Positions 1-7,668 of a DNA stretch of 21,728 nucleotides are shown one piece after another. The position numbers and the translations under genes are program-made. Each line of letters opens with the position of its first letter. Position 1 is the first letter of the stretch. Source of the DNA: OMOG01 sp041485845 (GTDB lineage Bacteria > Acidobacteriota > Terriglobia > Bryobacterales > Bryobacteraceae); assembly GCA_041485845.1 (NCBI GenBank), contig JBGPKH010000070.1:1-21728 (forward strand). Direction: 5' to 3'. Under the pieces are notes generated by a model. The model was given only the letters and a program-made list of their open reading frames with translations, had not been told where the DNA came from and searched no databases.

Positions 1-2961
1 AATCTTCCCAAGGGCCGTTCTTTCCAGTCGGTCATCCCGTTCGCTCCGGGCGCGCGCTTCGAGCCGCTGCAGAGCGGCACCGCGACCAGCGGCTCGGGCG
101 CCGGAGGTTTTCAGATTGACGGCGCCAGCGACGGGGAAAACGTCTACATGGTCGATGGCGTGAACATCACGAACATCCAGAACGGCGGCGTCGGCAAGAG
201 CTTCCAGATGGAGTTCATCCAAGAGATTCAGGTGAAGTCCAGCAGTTTCGAGGCGGAGTTTGGCGGCGCGCTGGGCGGCGTGATCAATGTGGTTCCGAAA
301 CGCGGCTCCAACGACTGGCACGGTTCCGTGTTCGGCTACTTGCGGAGCAATGCATTCAACGCCAACAACCGCGACCGCGTCTTGCGCTCGAATCCGCTCC
401 TGCCCTCCGCCGTGACCTCGTTCTCCGGCGCGTGCGTGGCGACCCAGACCTGCCGGCTGGACGCCACTCCCGAGTACTACATGGAGAACAAAGACCAGGA
501 GACCATCATAGAGCCGGGCTACGAAGTGGGCGGCGCACTGATAAAGAACAAGCTGTGGATCTACAGCAGCTATCTTCCGAGTATCGATACCACGCGGCGC
601 GTCACCAATTTCCTGGGGGCTAATCCGGGACCCCGAACCTTGACCGCGACCACCACCCAGCACAACGCGTACAACCGGCTGGACTACGGCGTTTACAACG
701 GGCTGCGCGTTTTTGCCACGTGGAACTATGCCTATTTCCGGAACACCGGAACGCTGGGCGGTGTCGATAGCGCCGCCGGCCAGAGGAATACCGGCGCTAC
801 GACAGATCCCAACACGTTCCGCTCGGACGCCGGGTCGGTGAATCCGGTGGCGGTTTGGGCGTTCGGCGGCGATTGGACGCCGACGGCCAAGCTGGTGGCC
901 AGTATTCGCTACGGCTACTTCTTCAACAACACCCAGCAGCGCGGCACACCAACCGGCACCCGGTATCAGTACAACAACACTGCCAATGCTTCCACGCTGG
1001 ATCTGTTGGGCGTGGCGGTGCCGGCGGCATTCCAGAACACCTCCGGCTTCGCCAATATCCCGAGCAACCTGGCCACGGCGTTTGACGCCTACAAGCGCAA
1101 GAGCTTGAACGCGGATCTTTCGTACTTTGTCAACTTCGGCGGCACCCACACGTTCAAGGGCGGATATTTTTACCAGGGGCAGTCCAACCAGGTCCTGCGC
1201 ACATTCAACGGCGGGTATGTGACCATGAATTGGGCGCAGAGCTATCAGCCGGTGTCGAGCAACACGGCTTGCGACGCGGTCATCGCGCAGAACAAGTCGC
1301 AGTTCAATTCGCCGGAATGCCGCGGCCGCTACGGCTATTTCACGGTCGGCAATAACGTGGTCAACACTGGCGGAAGCGACCAGACCGCGCATGCGCTCTA
1401 CATTCAAGATAGCTGGCAGGTCAACCGTCACTTGACGCTGAACCTGGGCATCCGCTTCGATAAGGAAACCCAGCCGGCCTACGATCCCACCCGTTTCCCG
1501 GACGTGCATTTCGGCTGGGGCGACAAGCTCGCTCCGCGCATCGGCGGCGCCTACGACCTGCTGCACAACGGCAAAATCAAAGTGTACGCCAGCGTCGGCT
1601 ACTTCTACGACATCATGAAGATGGGGCTGGCGCGCGGTTCCTTCGGCAGCGACTACTGGCACAACTGCGTTTACGCCATGGACGATCCGGACTACACCAA
1701 GATCACACCGGTTTATCCGGTCGGCGGCGGTTGTCCGGCCACTGGTCCGGCGCCCGGCGTCTCCGTGGGCCGTTTCATCGAGAACGTGGATTACCGCGCC
1801 ACCAAGGCGGACCCCCGCGACCCGGCCATCGATCCGAACATCAAGCCCATGAAGCAGCATGAGTTTGTCGCGGGCGCCGATTGGGAAGTCAAAAAGAACT
1901 GGACCTTTACCTTCCGCTACTCGCGCAAGCGCATCGACAATACCATCGAAGACATGTCGATCACCGACAACCTGGGCTTCTATATTGGAAACCCGGGCAC
2001 GAAGTTCGCCGACGTCCTGCACCGGCCGGTGTCCATCCCCTGCCCCGGCGCGGGATGCACCCCGGACAAGGATGGAAACTATCTGACCACCGTGCCCTTC
2101 TGCGCGGAGTGCCCAGGGGTGGTCCCGGCCGTCCGCCGGTACGACGGCGCGGAGTTCCGCCTGGCGAAGCGCTCGACGGGCGCTTGGTTCGGTTCCCTGT
2201 CGTATACCTATAGCAAGCTGCGGGGCAACTACCCCGGCTTGACCAATACCGATCCGACGGACGGAACGTTCGGCCGGCATTCACCCAATAACAGCCGTCT
2301 TTTCGACCTGCCGACGATGACGTATCTCCCCAGCGGCAAGATCGACGACGGACCGCTGGCGACGGACCGGCCGCACACCGCGACGGGTCTTATCTATTAC
2401 GTTCTCAAGTGGGGGCATATGGAGACCCACCTCGGCGTGGTGCAACAGGCTTTCCAGGGTACGCCGATTACCAGTTGCCTCGCCGTGACCGGCACCGGTT
2501 CGGCCTGCCAGTGGGCGGAGGGACGCGGCAACTTCGTGGAGTTGACCCGTGACGCCAGCGGCAACATCGTGAAAGGCAACGTCGTTCAGGATGCCCGCAC
2601 CGATCCGCTGATCCAGACGGATATCAACTTCATCCACCAGATCCCCATCCAGGAAAAGTACAAGCTGAGCTTCGAAGCCAATATCGGGAACATTTTCAAT
2701 CAGCGCGCGGCGGTTTCGAATCGCGAACAGATCCTGGCCGCGAACCTGGTTTCGCCGACCCGGGCATCGCGCTTCCCCGGCGATCCCGCGTTCGATTGGG
2801 GCAAGGTGATGAACGGCTACAACTACGTCGATTCGCTGAACGGCACGGGAGCGTTTGGGACCGGCGTGGGGAGCCCGCTGACCCTGTCGAGACTCTACGG
2901 TATGCCGTACTTTTTCCAGCAGGCGCGCAATATCCGGCTGGCGATCCGAGTCACTTTCTAG
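1..2961 (+). CDS. Oar-like TonB-dependent outer-membrane receptor (5' end missing)
   Basis: The frame is open from base 1 to a TAG at 2959-2961, giving 986 residues of a protein whose start lies outside the window. The first residues (NLPKGRSFQSVIPFAPGA, then FQIDGASDGENVYMVDGVN) are a typical plug domain of Oar/SusC-like TonB-dependent transporters of Acidobacteriota. The plug continues with EFIQEIQVKSSSFEAEFGGA and a GGVINVVPKRGSN motif, followed by a long beta-barrel rich in alternating aromatic and polar strands (for example HALYIQDSWQVNRHLTLNLG) and ending in a C-terminal Phe (IRLAIRVTF), the usual outer-membrane assembly signal. Extracellular loops carry several Cys pairs. The missing N-terminus would be expected to hold a signal peptide and a carboxypeptidase-regulatory-like domain. 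The substrate cannot be told from sequence. An in-frame ATG at 148 lies inside the plug and is not a credible start. Confidence 0.93.
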   Translation, partial: NLPKGRSFQSVIPFAPGARFEPLQSGTATSGSGAGGFQIDGASDGENVYMVDGVNITNIQNGGVGKSFQMEFIQEIQVKSSSFEAEFGGALGGVINVVPKRGSNDWHGSVFGYLRSNAFNANNRDRVLRSNPLLPSAVTSFSGACVATQTCRLDATPEYYMENKDQETIIEPGYEVGGALIKNKLWIYSSYLPSIDTTRRVTNFLGANPGPRTLTATTTQHNAYNRLDYGVYNGLRVFATWNYAYFRNTGTLGGVDSAAGQRNTGATTDPNTFRSDAGSVNPVAVWAFGGDWTPTAKLVASIRYGYFFNNTQQRGTPTGTRYQYNNTANASTLDLLGVAVPAAFQNTSGFANIPSNLATAFDAYKRKSLNADLSYFVNFGGTHTFKGGYFYQGQSNQVLRTFNGGYVTMNWAQSYQPVSSNTACDAVIAQNKSQFNSPECRGRYGYFTVGNNVVNTGGSDQTAHALYIQDSWQVNRHLTLNLGIRFDKETQPAYDPTRFPDVHFGWGDKLAPRIGGAYDLLHNGKIKVYASVGYFYDIMKMGLARGSFGSDYWHNCVYAMDDPDYTKITPVYPVGGGCPATGPAPGVSVGRFIENVDYRATKADPRDPAIDPNIKPMKQHEFVAGADWEVKKNWTFTFRYSRKRIDNTIEDMSITDNLGFYIGNPGTKFADVLHRPVSIPCPGAGCTPDKDGNYLTTVPFCAECPGVVPAVRRYDGAEFRLAKRSTGAWFGSLSYTYSKLRGNYPGLTNTDPTDGTFGRHSPNNSRLFDLPTMTYLPSGKIDDGPLATDRPHTATGLIYYVLKWGHMETHLGVVQQAFQGTPITSCLAVTGTGSACQWAEGRGNFVELTRDASGNIVKGNVVQDARTDPLIQTDINFIHQIPIQEKYKLSFEANIGNIFNQRAAVSNREQILAANLVSPTRASRFPGDPAFDWGKVMNGYNYVDSLNGTGAFGTGVGSPLTLSRLYGMPYFFQQARNIRLAIRVTF

Positions 2962-2971
2962 CGTCTAGCAA

Positions 2972-3050
2972 GACCGCTCCCTTGCTCGCCAAACGCGAGG
3001 CCGGTCGCGGCTCAGTAAGCGTTTCCGAGCCGCGACCAAAGGGAGCGGTC
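2972..3050. repeat. Structured palindromic repeat (multibranch hairpin element)
   Basis: Eleven bases after the receptor stop codon lies a 79-nt element with a perfect 12-bp outer stem (GACCGCTCCCTT at 2972-2983 with its complement at 3039-3050). It encloses two further hairpins: a 5-bp stem (2985-2989 with 2995-2999) and an 11-bp stem (GGTCGCGGCTC at 3003-3013 with 3027-3037). The fold is multibranched and nearly symmetric, so it could form on either strand. The bases after it (CTTTCA) are only weakly T-rich, so it is a doubtful intrinsic terminator. From memory, similar GAGCCGCGACC...GGGAGCGGTC palindromes are dispersed in acidobacterial and planctomycete genomes, but I cannot verify that here. 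Confidence 0.7.
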
Positions 3051-3101
3051 CTTTCAGTCTGAGAGGCTGCTGGGGAACCGGCCCCGCGCCGCAACCAATA
3101 A

Positions 3102-3130
3102 TGGACTTTCACATCTGAGTGTGGTTAAAT
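3102..3130 (+). promoter_or_regulatory. Possible sigma-70-like promoter for the small exported protein
   Basis: TGGACT (3102-3107) and TTAAAT (3125-3130) are separated by 17 nt and stand 26 nt before the ATG at 3157. This is a moderate match to the -35/-10 consensus in an otherwise GC-rich gap. A TATGAT at 3139-3144 is a better -10 hexamer, but it would put the start site at or after the Shine-Dalgarno sequence, so I prefer the upstream pair. Confidence 0.35.
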
Positions 3131-3156
3131 CGTGATCTTATGATCTGGAGGACATC

Positions 3157-3474
3157 ATGAACAGAAGGACCTTCTTCCGGTCCGCAATCCCCTTCGCCCT
3201 GGCCGGAGTTGCGCTTGCCCAGAAAGCTCCGAAACTGGACCGGCTCTCGGGCGTGATAAAGAGTGTCGACAAAGGTAAAATGACGATCGAGATCCGCGGG
3301 CGGACGAATGCTAATGCAATCCGCCTGGTCATGTACGACGTCGGCACCAATTTCACCATGCAAGGAAAGCCGGGCACCGCGGACGATCTCAAGGAAGGCC
3401 TCAGGATCGTCGCGCTCGGTAAGTTTGAAGGAATCAACCTGAAGGCCACGACGGTCACGCTCACCCTGCGCTAA
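3157..3474 (+). CDS. Small exported protein, DUF5666-like beta-domain
   Basis: This 105-residue protein starts at an ATG preceded by GGAGG at 3147-3151 with 5-nt spacing. The N-terminus MNRRTFFRSAIPFALAGVAL is a signal peptide with a twin-arginine motif (RRTFF) and a likely cleavage site near ALAQ. The mature part reads as a short beta-rich domain: a G-x-I-x-S-V-D-K-G segment, a valine/isoleucine strand pattern, then DDLKEGLRIVALGKF and a closing strand. That layout resembles the OB-like repeats of DUF5666-type proteins, but similarity is weak and no catalytic residues are evident. It sits between two Oar-like receptor genes, has its own probable promoter and is followed by a strong terminator, so it appears to be transcribed alone. 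Its function is unknown; a periplasmic binding or structural role is only a guess. Confidence 0.85.
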   Translation: MNRRTFFRSAIPFALAGVALAQKAPKLDRLSGVIKSVDKGKMTIEIRGRTNANAIRLVMYDVGTNFTMQGKPGTADDLKEGLRIVALGKFEGINLKATTVTLTLR

Positions 3475-3601
3475 CGCGATCGGCGTTCCGCAAAACGCCG
3501 CGCAGGGCCTCGCAGCCGCGCGATGGGACCGCGTCGTCGCGGCAGGGCGTTCGTAGAACACCTGCCCCTGCGCCTATCTGTGCGATCTGGTCAGTCTGAG
3601 A

Positions 3602-3627
3602 GGGGCCGGGACACCGGCCCCTTTTTT
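3602..3627 (+). terminator. Rho-independent terminator
   Basis: A perfect 8-bp GC stem (GGGGCCGG at 3602-3609, CCGGCCCC at 3614-3621) with a GACA loop is followed directly by six T residues (3622-3627). It lies 128 nt after the stop of the small exported protein and before the promoter of the next receptor, so it separates the two transcription units. The 12 bases CAGTCTGAGAGG just before it also occur at 3055-3066, upstream of the small gene. Confidence 0.85.
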
Positions 3628-3645
3628 GTGTCCCGCTCCAAAACC

Positions 3646-3674
3646 TTTACGGACACCCCTTTGGGTGATATCCT
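3646..3674 (+). promoter_or_regulatory. Probable promoter of the second Oar-like receptor
   Basis: TTTACG (3646-3651) and TATCCT (3669-3674) are separated by exactly 17 nt. They lie just downstream of the terminator and about 43 nt before the ATG at 3718. The location between terminator and start codon supports the call; the hexamers are moderate matches to consensus. Confidence 0.45.
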
Positions 3675-3717
3675 AGCCACAATACCAGCAGGGAACGCGA
3701 CTGCGTGCGGAGGAGTT

Positions 3718-6700
3718 ATGACGAAGCTTGTTTGTCTTGTGGGACTGCTTTTTGCCCTCAGCTTGCCGGCCTGGAGCCAAACGCCAACGGGCGCCATCGA
3801 AGGTACTGTCAGCGATCCAAGCGGAGCTATGATTCCCGGCGCCGTGGTCACAGTTTCGGAGCAGGCCACCGGCAGGAACATCAACATCACCAGCAACTCG
3901 GAGGGCTTGTATTCCGTTCGCAACCTGCTGCCAGGGTTGTACACCGTTAAGGTCTCGTCCGCCGGGTTCACGGCCCAGGAGATCAAAGACGTGACGGTGA
4001 ACTCCGGTTCGGTGGTGAATGCGAACGTAAGACTGGAGATCGGCAAGACCGGCGACGTGATCGAGGTTGCCGCACAGGCGGTGGCGGTCGATACCAACCG
4101 GCAGACCGTCGATACGATCATCGAAGGCAAGCAGATCAAGGAGCTTCCGTTGTTCAGCCGGAACTTTCTGGATCTGGCGGCCCTGGCTCCCGGAGTGATT
4201 GTTCGGGACGGCAATTCGATCGATCCGACCAAGACCTTCGCGTACCGGGCGGTGGGTATCGACGGCCGGTCCGGCACGGCCACGCGGGTGCAGATCGACG
4301 GCATCGATGCGACCGATGAGATGGTGGGCACGACCGCCGCGAATATCTCGACCGAAGCCCTGAATCAGTTTCAGTTGACGCGCTCCTCCCTCGACATTTC
4401 CACGTCGCTGACCTCTTCGGGCGCGGTGAACATTATCAGCAACTCAGGGGCGAACGCCCCGCATGGCAGTTGGTTCTACGACTATTACAATCAGGATCTG
4501 GGTGCGCGCCTGCAGTACCAGGCGACCGCCAGCCCTTTCGATCGCAAACGGACAGGCGGTTCCGCCGGATGGCGGTTCGTCAAGGACAAAGTCTTCTGGT
4601 TCGCGAATTGGGAGAAGACGTGGCAGACCACCCAATCCGTGGCGAACGTGGGATTCCCGTTCGCGTCATACAGCGCCGTGCAGCCGTTCCCCACGAACGT
4701 TCAGTACGCGCTCGGGCGGCTGGACTGGAACATCACGCCCAGCACGCGCATGTTCTACAAGTTCCAGCACGACGACAACCTGGCAACCGGCGGCGGAGCG
4801 CTGTCGCCTTACCAGAACATCGATTGGACCAACGTCCACGCCCTTGGGCTGGATTTTGCGAAGAGCCGGGCCACCAACGCACTGCGTTTTGGGTACACCA
4901 ATTTCAATAACCAGATCAACTCCCTGGAGTTGATCACGAAATTTCTGCGCGTGAACGGGGTCCCCATGCGCCTCGGCGTGGGGCCGCTGACCTACGGCCC
5001 GAACACGCTGGCGCCGCAGGCCACCTACGCCGACTACTGGCAGGCGTCCTATGACGGCAGCTACGTCCGGGGTAAGCAGACGTTCCGTTACGGCGCGCAG
5101 CTCCTTCACCACGTCCTGGGCGGGTTTGCGGATTTCGCCAACTGGCTGAGCGTGAGCGGCACATATAACGCCGGCACCCTGTCGGCCCTCCAGGATCAGG
5201 GTGTCGACACCAGCGTCCCGCTGAATTATCCGCTGAGCAGTTTCGGCACCGGCTCTCCGTTCGGTTTTTCCAATTTGTTGGGGTGTCATAACCTGCCGCA
5301 CGGCTGCCACAAGAATAACCGCACGGCGTTTTTCGGCGGGGACAGCATCAAGATCACGCGGCGCCTCACGGTGAACGTGGGGCTTCGGTTCGAGCACGAC
5401 ACCGGATATTTCAACAACGATCCCAACGTGCAGCGGCTGCCGGTTCTCTCCAGTTGGGGCGCCGGGTACAGCGATTTCCCCAACGCTCCCAGCCTCTGGA
5501 ATCCGTCAGTTGGGTTCGCGTGGGCGCCCAAGGGGGATGGCAAGACGTCCATTCGCGGGGGCTTCTACCGCGCCTACGAGATGAACATCTTTAACAACGT
5601 GCTATTCGATGAATTTGTCCAACTGCCGCCGGGGCTTGGCTCCGACAGCGTCTCGTACACCCGTGTGACCACGCCCGACGGCGCGATCGTCAACATCGAT
5701 GGCAAACATCCGACCGGCAATTATTCGGACCTCGTGGGACAACCGATCAAGAACGTGCTGCCGCTGATTGTCCAGATTCACCAGACCGTACAAGGCGCCT
5801 ACCTGGCCAACCAGTTCGATCCGAAGAAGGGAACTCCGGCCCTGATCAGCTTGCAGCACGACAGCGGCGGCCTGGTGCCCGGCAACGCCTTCAAGCCACC
5901 CTATTCGCTTCAGTTCAACATTGGCGTGCAGCGGGAACTGAAGCCGGGTACGGTGATCTCGGTCGATTACCTCTACAACCATGGGGTCGGGTTGCCGTTC
6001 ATGTTGCCCGATTTCGAGCGGCGGCACGACGTCGGCACGCTCTTTCCCGCGGGGGCAAGCGCGGCCATCAATAACGTGCTCAAGGGTCAGGCAATGGACG
6101 ATTACATTGCCGCGAATCCCACGGCGAATATTTCGCGATTCGCCCTGGCGGGAGACGACGTGTTTACCGGACTGACTCCGAATTTCCAGTACATCCGGTT
6201 CTTCCAGGGCGGGTTCACTAAGTACCGCGCTCTACAAGTGAGTCTGAGAGGCAGGATGACTCACAGCGGCGGGATCTTGCGGGACACCAGTTACACCGTG
6301 AGTTACTCCCGCGGTCTCGCCCAGGGTACCAATGGGGGAACGCGACCGGAATTCGGCGGGGGGACCACCGACAACCACGTTTGGAACAGTCCGAATGTGT
6401 TCGGCCCCGCAGGGTTGGATTACCGGCACGTGTTGAATGCCGGCGTGACCATGCGTCTCCCGCTGGGATTCAATTTGAACACAGGGTGGTCCTTCCGCTC
6501 GGCGGCGCCGGCAACCATTTCCGTGCCGAACTTCAGCAGCGCCACTTCGAGTAATGACAACGGCATCTTCTCGACGGACCTCAACGGCGACGGCGGGACC
6601 AGCGCCACCTCCCCGCGGACCGATCCTCTGCCAGGAGTCAGTGTGGGGCAGTTCGGGCGCAACGTCGGCAGCCTGGACCAGTTGAACCAGATCATCACCG

Positions 6701-7110
6701 CGTTCAATCAGAATTTCGCCGGCAAACTCACTCCCGCCGCACAGGCGCTGGTCAGCGCGGGCCTCTTTACGCAGGCCCAACTGGTGAAACTGCAGGCGGT
6801 GATTCCCACGATTCCGCTGATACCGGCGGGCAATCCCAACCCCTGGCATAACCTTTTCACTACGGATCTGCGCGTGACCCGGCCGGTGGTGATCAAGGAA
6901 AGCTGGAAGATTTCGCCGTTCGCCGATATCATCAACTTGTTCAACCACGCCCCTATGGGCACGTACGGCGGCCTTACGACTTTATTCGGGTCGCTGAACT
7001 TCAACTACGCAAACGCGGCCGCCGGCCAACATGTGCCGGACCTTGCAAACAGCCGGGGACGACTCAACGGACTACGCCAGGTGCAGGTGGGCGTGCGGCT
7101 GGATTTCTGA
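3718..7110 (+). CDS. Oar-like TonB-dependent outer-membrane receptor (complete)
   Basis: I place the start at ATG 3718, with GGAGGAG directly upstream (3709-3715) and a clean signal peptide (MTKLVCLVGLLFALSLPAWS, cleavage near WSQ). The open frame continues upstream to 3523, but that part runs through the terminator and promoter. The 1130-residue product has a carboxypeptidase-regulatory-like beta-sandwich at about residues 23-105 (TGAIEGTVSDPSGAMIPGA, ending in a NLLPGLYTVKVSSAGF-type strand). A plug follows at about 110-250 (QIKELPLFSRNFLDLAALAPG, VQIDGIDATDE, SGAVNIISNSGAN), then a long barrel with motifs such as NVGLRFEHDTGYF, ending in VQVGVRLDF with the terminal Phe of outer-membrane barrels. 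This is the standard Oar-type receptor of Acidobacteriota, probably importing large or polymeric nutrients. No TonB/ExbB/ExbD or hydrolase gene lies beside it, so the substrate is unknown. Confidence 0.93.
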   Translation: MTKLVCLVGLLFALSLPAWSQTPTGAIEGTVSDPSGAMIPGAVVTVSEQATGRNINITSNSEGLYSVRNLLPGLYTVKVSSAGFTAQEIKDVTVNSGSVVNANVRLEIGKTGDVIEVAAQAVAVDTNRQTVDTIIEGKQIKELPLFSRNFLDLAALAPGVIVRDGNSIDPTKTFAYRAVGIDGRSGTATRVQIDGIDATDEMVGTTAANISTEALNQFQLTRSSLDISTSLTSSGAVNIISNSGANAPHGSWFYDYYNQDLGARLQYQATASPFDRKRTGGSAGWRFVKDKVFWFANWEKTWQTTQSVANVGFPFASYSAVQPFPTNVQYALGRLDWNITPSTRMFYKFQHDDNLATGGGALSPYQNIDWTNVHALGLDFAKSRATNALRFGYTNFNNQINSLELITKFLRVNGVPMRLGVGPLTYGPNTLAPQATYADYWQASYDGSYVRGKQTFRYGAQLLHHVLGGFADFANWLSVSGTYNAGTLSALQDQGVDTSVPLNYPLSSFGTGSPFGFSNLLGCHNLPHGCHKNNRTAFFGGDSIKITRRLTVNVGLRFEHDTGYFNNDPNVQRLPVLSSWGAGYSDFPNAPSLWNPSVGFAWAPKGDGKTSIRGGFYRAYEMNIFNNVLFDEFVQLPPGLGSDSVSYTRVTTPDGAIVNIDGKHPTGNYSDLVGQPIKNVLPLIVQIHQTVQGAYLANQFDPKKGTPALISLQHDSGGLVPGNAFKPPYSLQFNIGVQRELKPGTVISVDYLYNHGVGLPFMLPDFERRHDVGTLFPAGASAAINNVLKGQAMDDYIAANPTANISRFALAGDDVFTGLTPNFQYIRFFQGGFTKYRALQVSLRGRMTHSGGILRDTSYTVSYSRGLAQGTNGGTRPEFGGGTTDNHVWNSPNVFGPAGLDYRHVLNAGVTMRLPLGFNLNTGWSFRSAAPATISVPNFSSATSSNDNGIFSTDLNGDGGTSATSPRTDPLPGVSVGQFGRNVGSLDQLNQIITAFNQNFAGKLTPAAQALVSAGLFTQAQLVKLQAVIPTIPLIPAGNPNPWHNLFTTDLRVTRPVVIKESWKISPFADIINLFNHAPMGTYGGLTTLFGSLNFNYANAAAGQHVPDLANSRGRLNGLRQVQVGVRLDF

Positions 7111-7179
7111 TCGCCGGGCCACTTCGGGCAGCCCAGCGGAACGGTGACTTCGACGGCATTGGGCGCCATCGTGTCCGGC

Positions 7180-7206
7180 CGCGTGCTGGTGGTCATCGGC
7201 AAGTTC
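7180..7206. repeat. 27-bp direct repeat, copy A
   Basis: The 27 bases starting CGCGTGCTGGTGGTCA differ at one position from those at 14698-14724, in the same orientation. In both places the repeat lies upstream (on the + strand) of a padR 3' segment: about 160 nt away here and about 55 nt away in the other copy. It belongs to no recognisable gene here and is probably part of a larger duplicated segment that has diverged. Confidence 0.7.
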
Positions 7207-7237
7207 AGCTTCCGATCCGTTTGGCGGCCCGCCATGG

Positions 7238-7328
7238 GGCAGCCAATCCTGGCTGCCACCGGCTTTCAGCCGGCGAGTGCCGAGTGCGAAGATTCGCGTC
7301 TGGTGAAAGAGCCGCCTGAAAGGCGGCT
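7238..7328. repeat. Cluster of short GC-rich palindromes (REP-like)
   Basis: Four hairpins follow one another: 7238-7257 (8-bp stem GGCAGCCA, ATCC loop), 7259-7273 (6-bp stem CCGGCT, TTC loop), 7287-7298 (5-bp stem GCGAA) and 7310-7328 (8-bp stem AGCCGCCT, GAA loop). None is followed by a T run, so they are poor terminators for the receptor gene ending at 7110. The composition and small loops are typical of dispersed intergenic palindromes in large acidobacterial genomes. Confidence 0.6.
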
Positions 7329-7368
7329 GCGGGCGACGCGCGGCTCAGCATGCCGGTTCAAGCGGTCT

Positions 7369-7444
7369 TGCAGCACTTTCCGGATGGCCGCGATCATGCG
7401 CTCGAAATCCTCGCGCTCGCTGGCAAGTTGTTTGCGGCCCGCGG
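7369..7444 (-). pseudogene. padR 3'-end remnant
   Basis: These 76 bases match the 3' part of the intact padR gene (14778-14853) with only two differences. Read on the minus strand they give GRKQLASEREDFERMIAAI followed by RKVLQ, the C-terminal helix of PadR regulators. The winged-helix part and the normal stop codon are missing. At 7444/7445 the similarity ends abruptly at a GCGGCCCGCGG sequence, where it joins an unrelated coding remnant. The fragment cannot make a regulator and marks a recombination or deletion event. Confidence 0.8.
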
Positions 7445-7620
7445 CCTCGTCCGGCCGGCGGCTACATCGGCCTTGGCCTCTTCGAGCGGAAATATGCCGA
7501 GTCCGCCGGGCGAAAAGTCCCGGTCCATTTCCGCATCCCACCCCGTTCGGCGCCGGTCATCAAACCAGTGCCATAGCTTGGTTTGGTCCTCCGGCGGCAG
7601 GTGCTCAGCAACTGTTAGCG
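7445..7620 (-). pseudogene. Antitoxin-like gene remnant
   Basis: The minus strand reads about 58 residues resembling the C-terminal part of small acidic antitoxin-like proteins: HLPPEDQTKLWHWFDD, then WDAEMDRDFSPGG and EEAKADVAAGR. The W-D-x-E/Q-M/I-x-x-D pattern and the ending EEAKADVAAGR are what I recall from such plasmid- and chromosome-borne modules; this is recognition by pattern, not by search. No convincing start codon or ribosome site is present, because the frame runs back into the signal-peptide region of the histidine kinase gene. Downstream it fuses out of frame to the padR remnant. No toxin partner remains nearby. I read it as debris of a toxin-antitoxin-type locus. Confidence 0.4.
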
Positions 7621-7668
7621 AGCGGCGGGTGGTGTCGGGTGTATACTGGACAGACTCAATTGAACCAA

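Noticed and set aside
3523..3717. Upstream extension of the second receptor frame
   Set aside because: It runs through a strong terminator and a promoter-like sequence; the ATG at 3718 has a ribosome site and starts a signal peptide.
6238..6251. Further copy of the GTCTGAGAGG sequence inside the second receptor gene
   Set aside because: It is short and fully within coding sequence, so chance is the simpler explanation.
7615..7647. Promoter for the histidine kinase operon based on TATACT
   Set aside because: The -10 is good, but no acceptable -35 lies 16-18 nt upstream, so I did not list it as a separate feature.
7144..7668. Upstream extension of the histidine kinase frame
   Set aside because: It crosses palindromes and two gene remnants; the ATG at 7669 begins a normal signal peptide.
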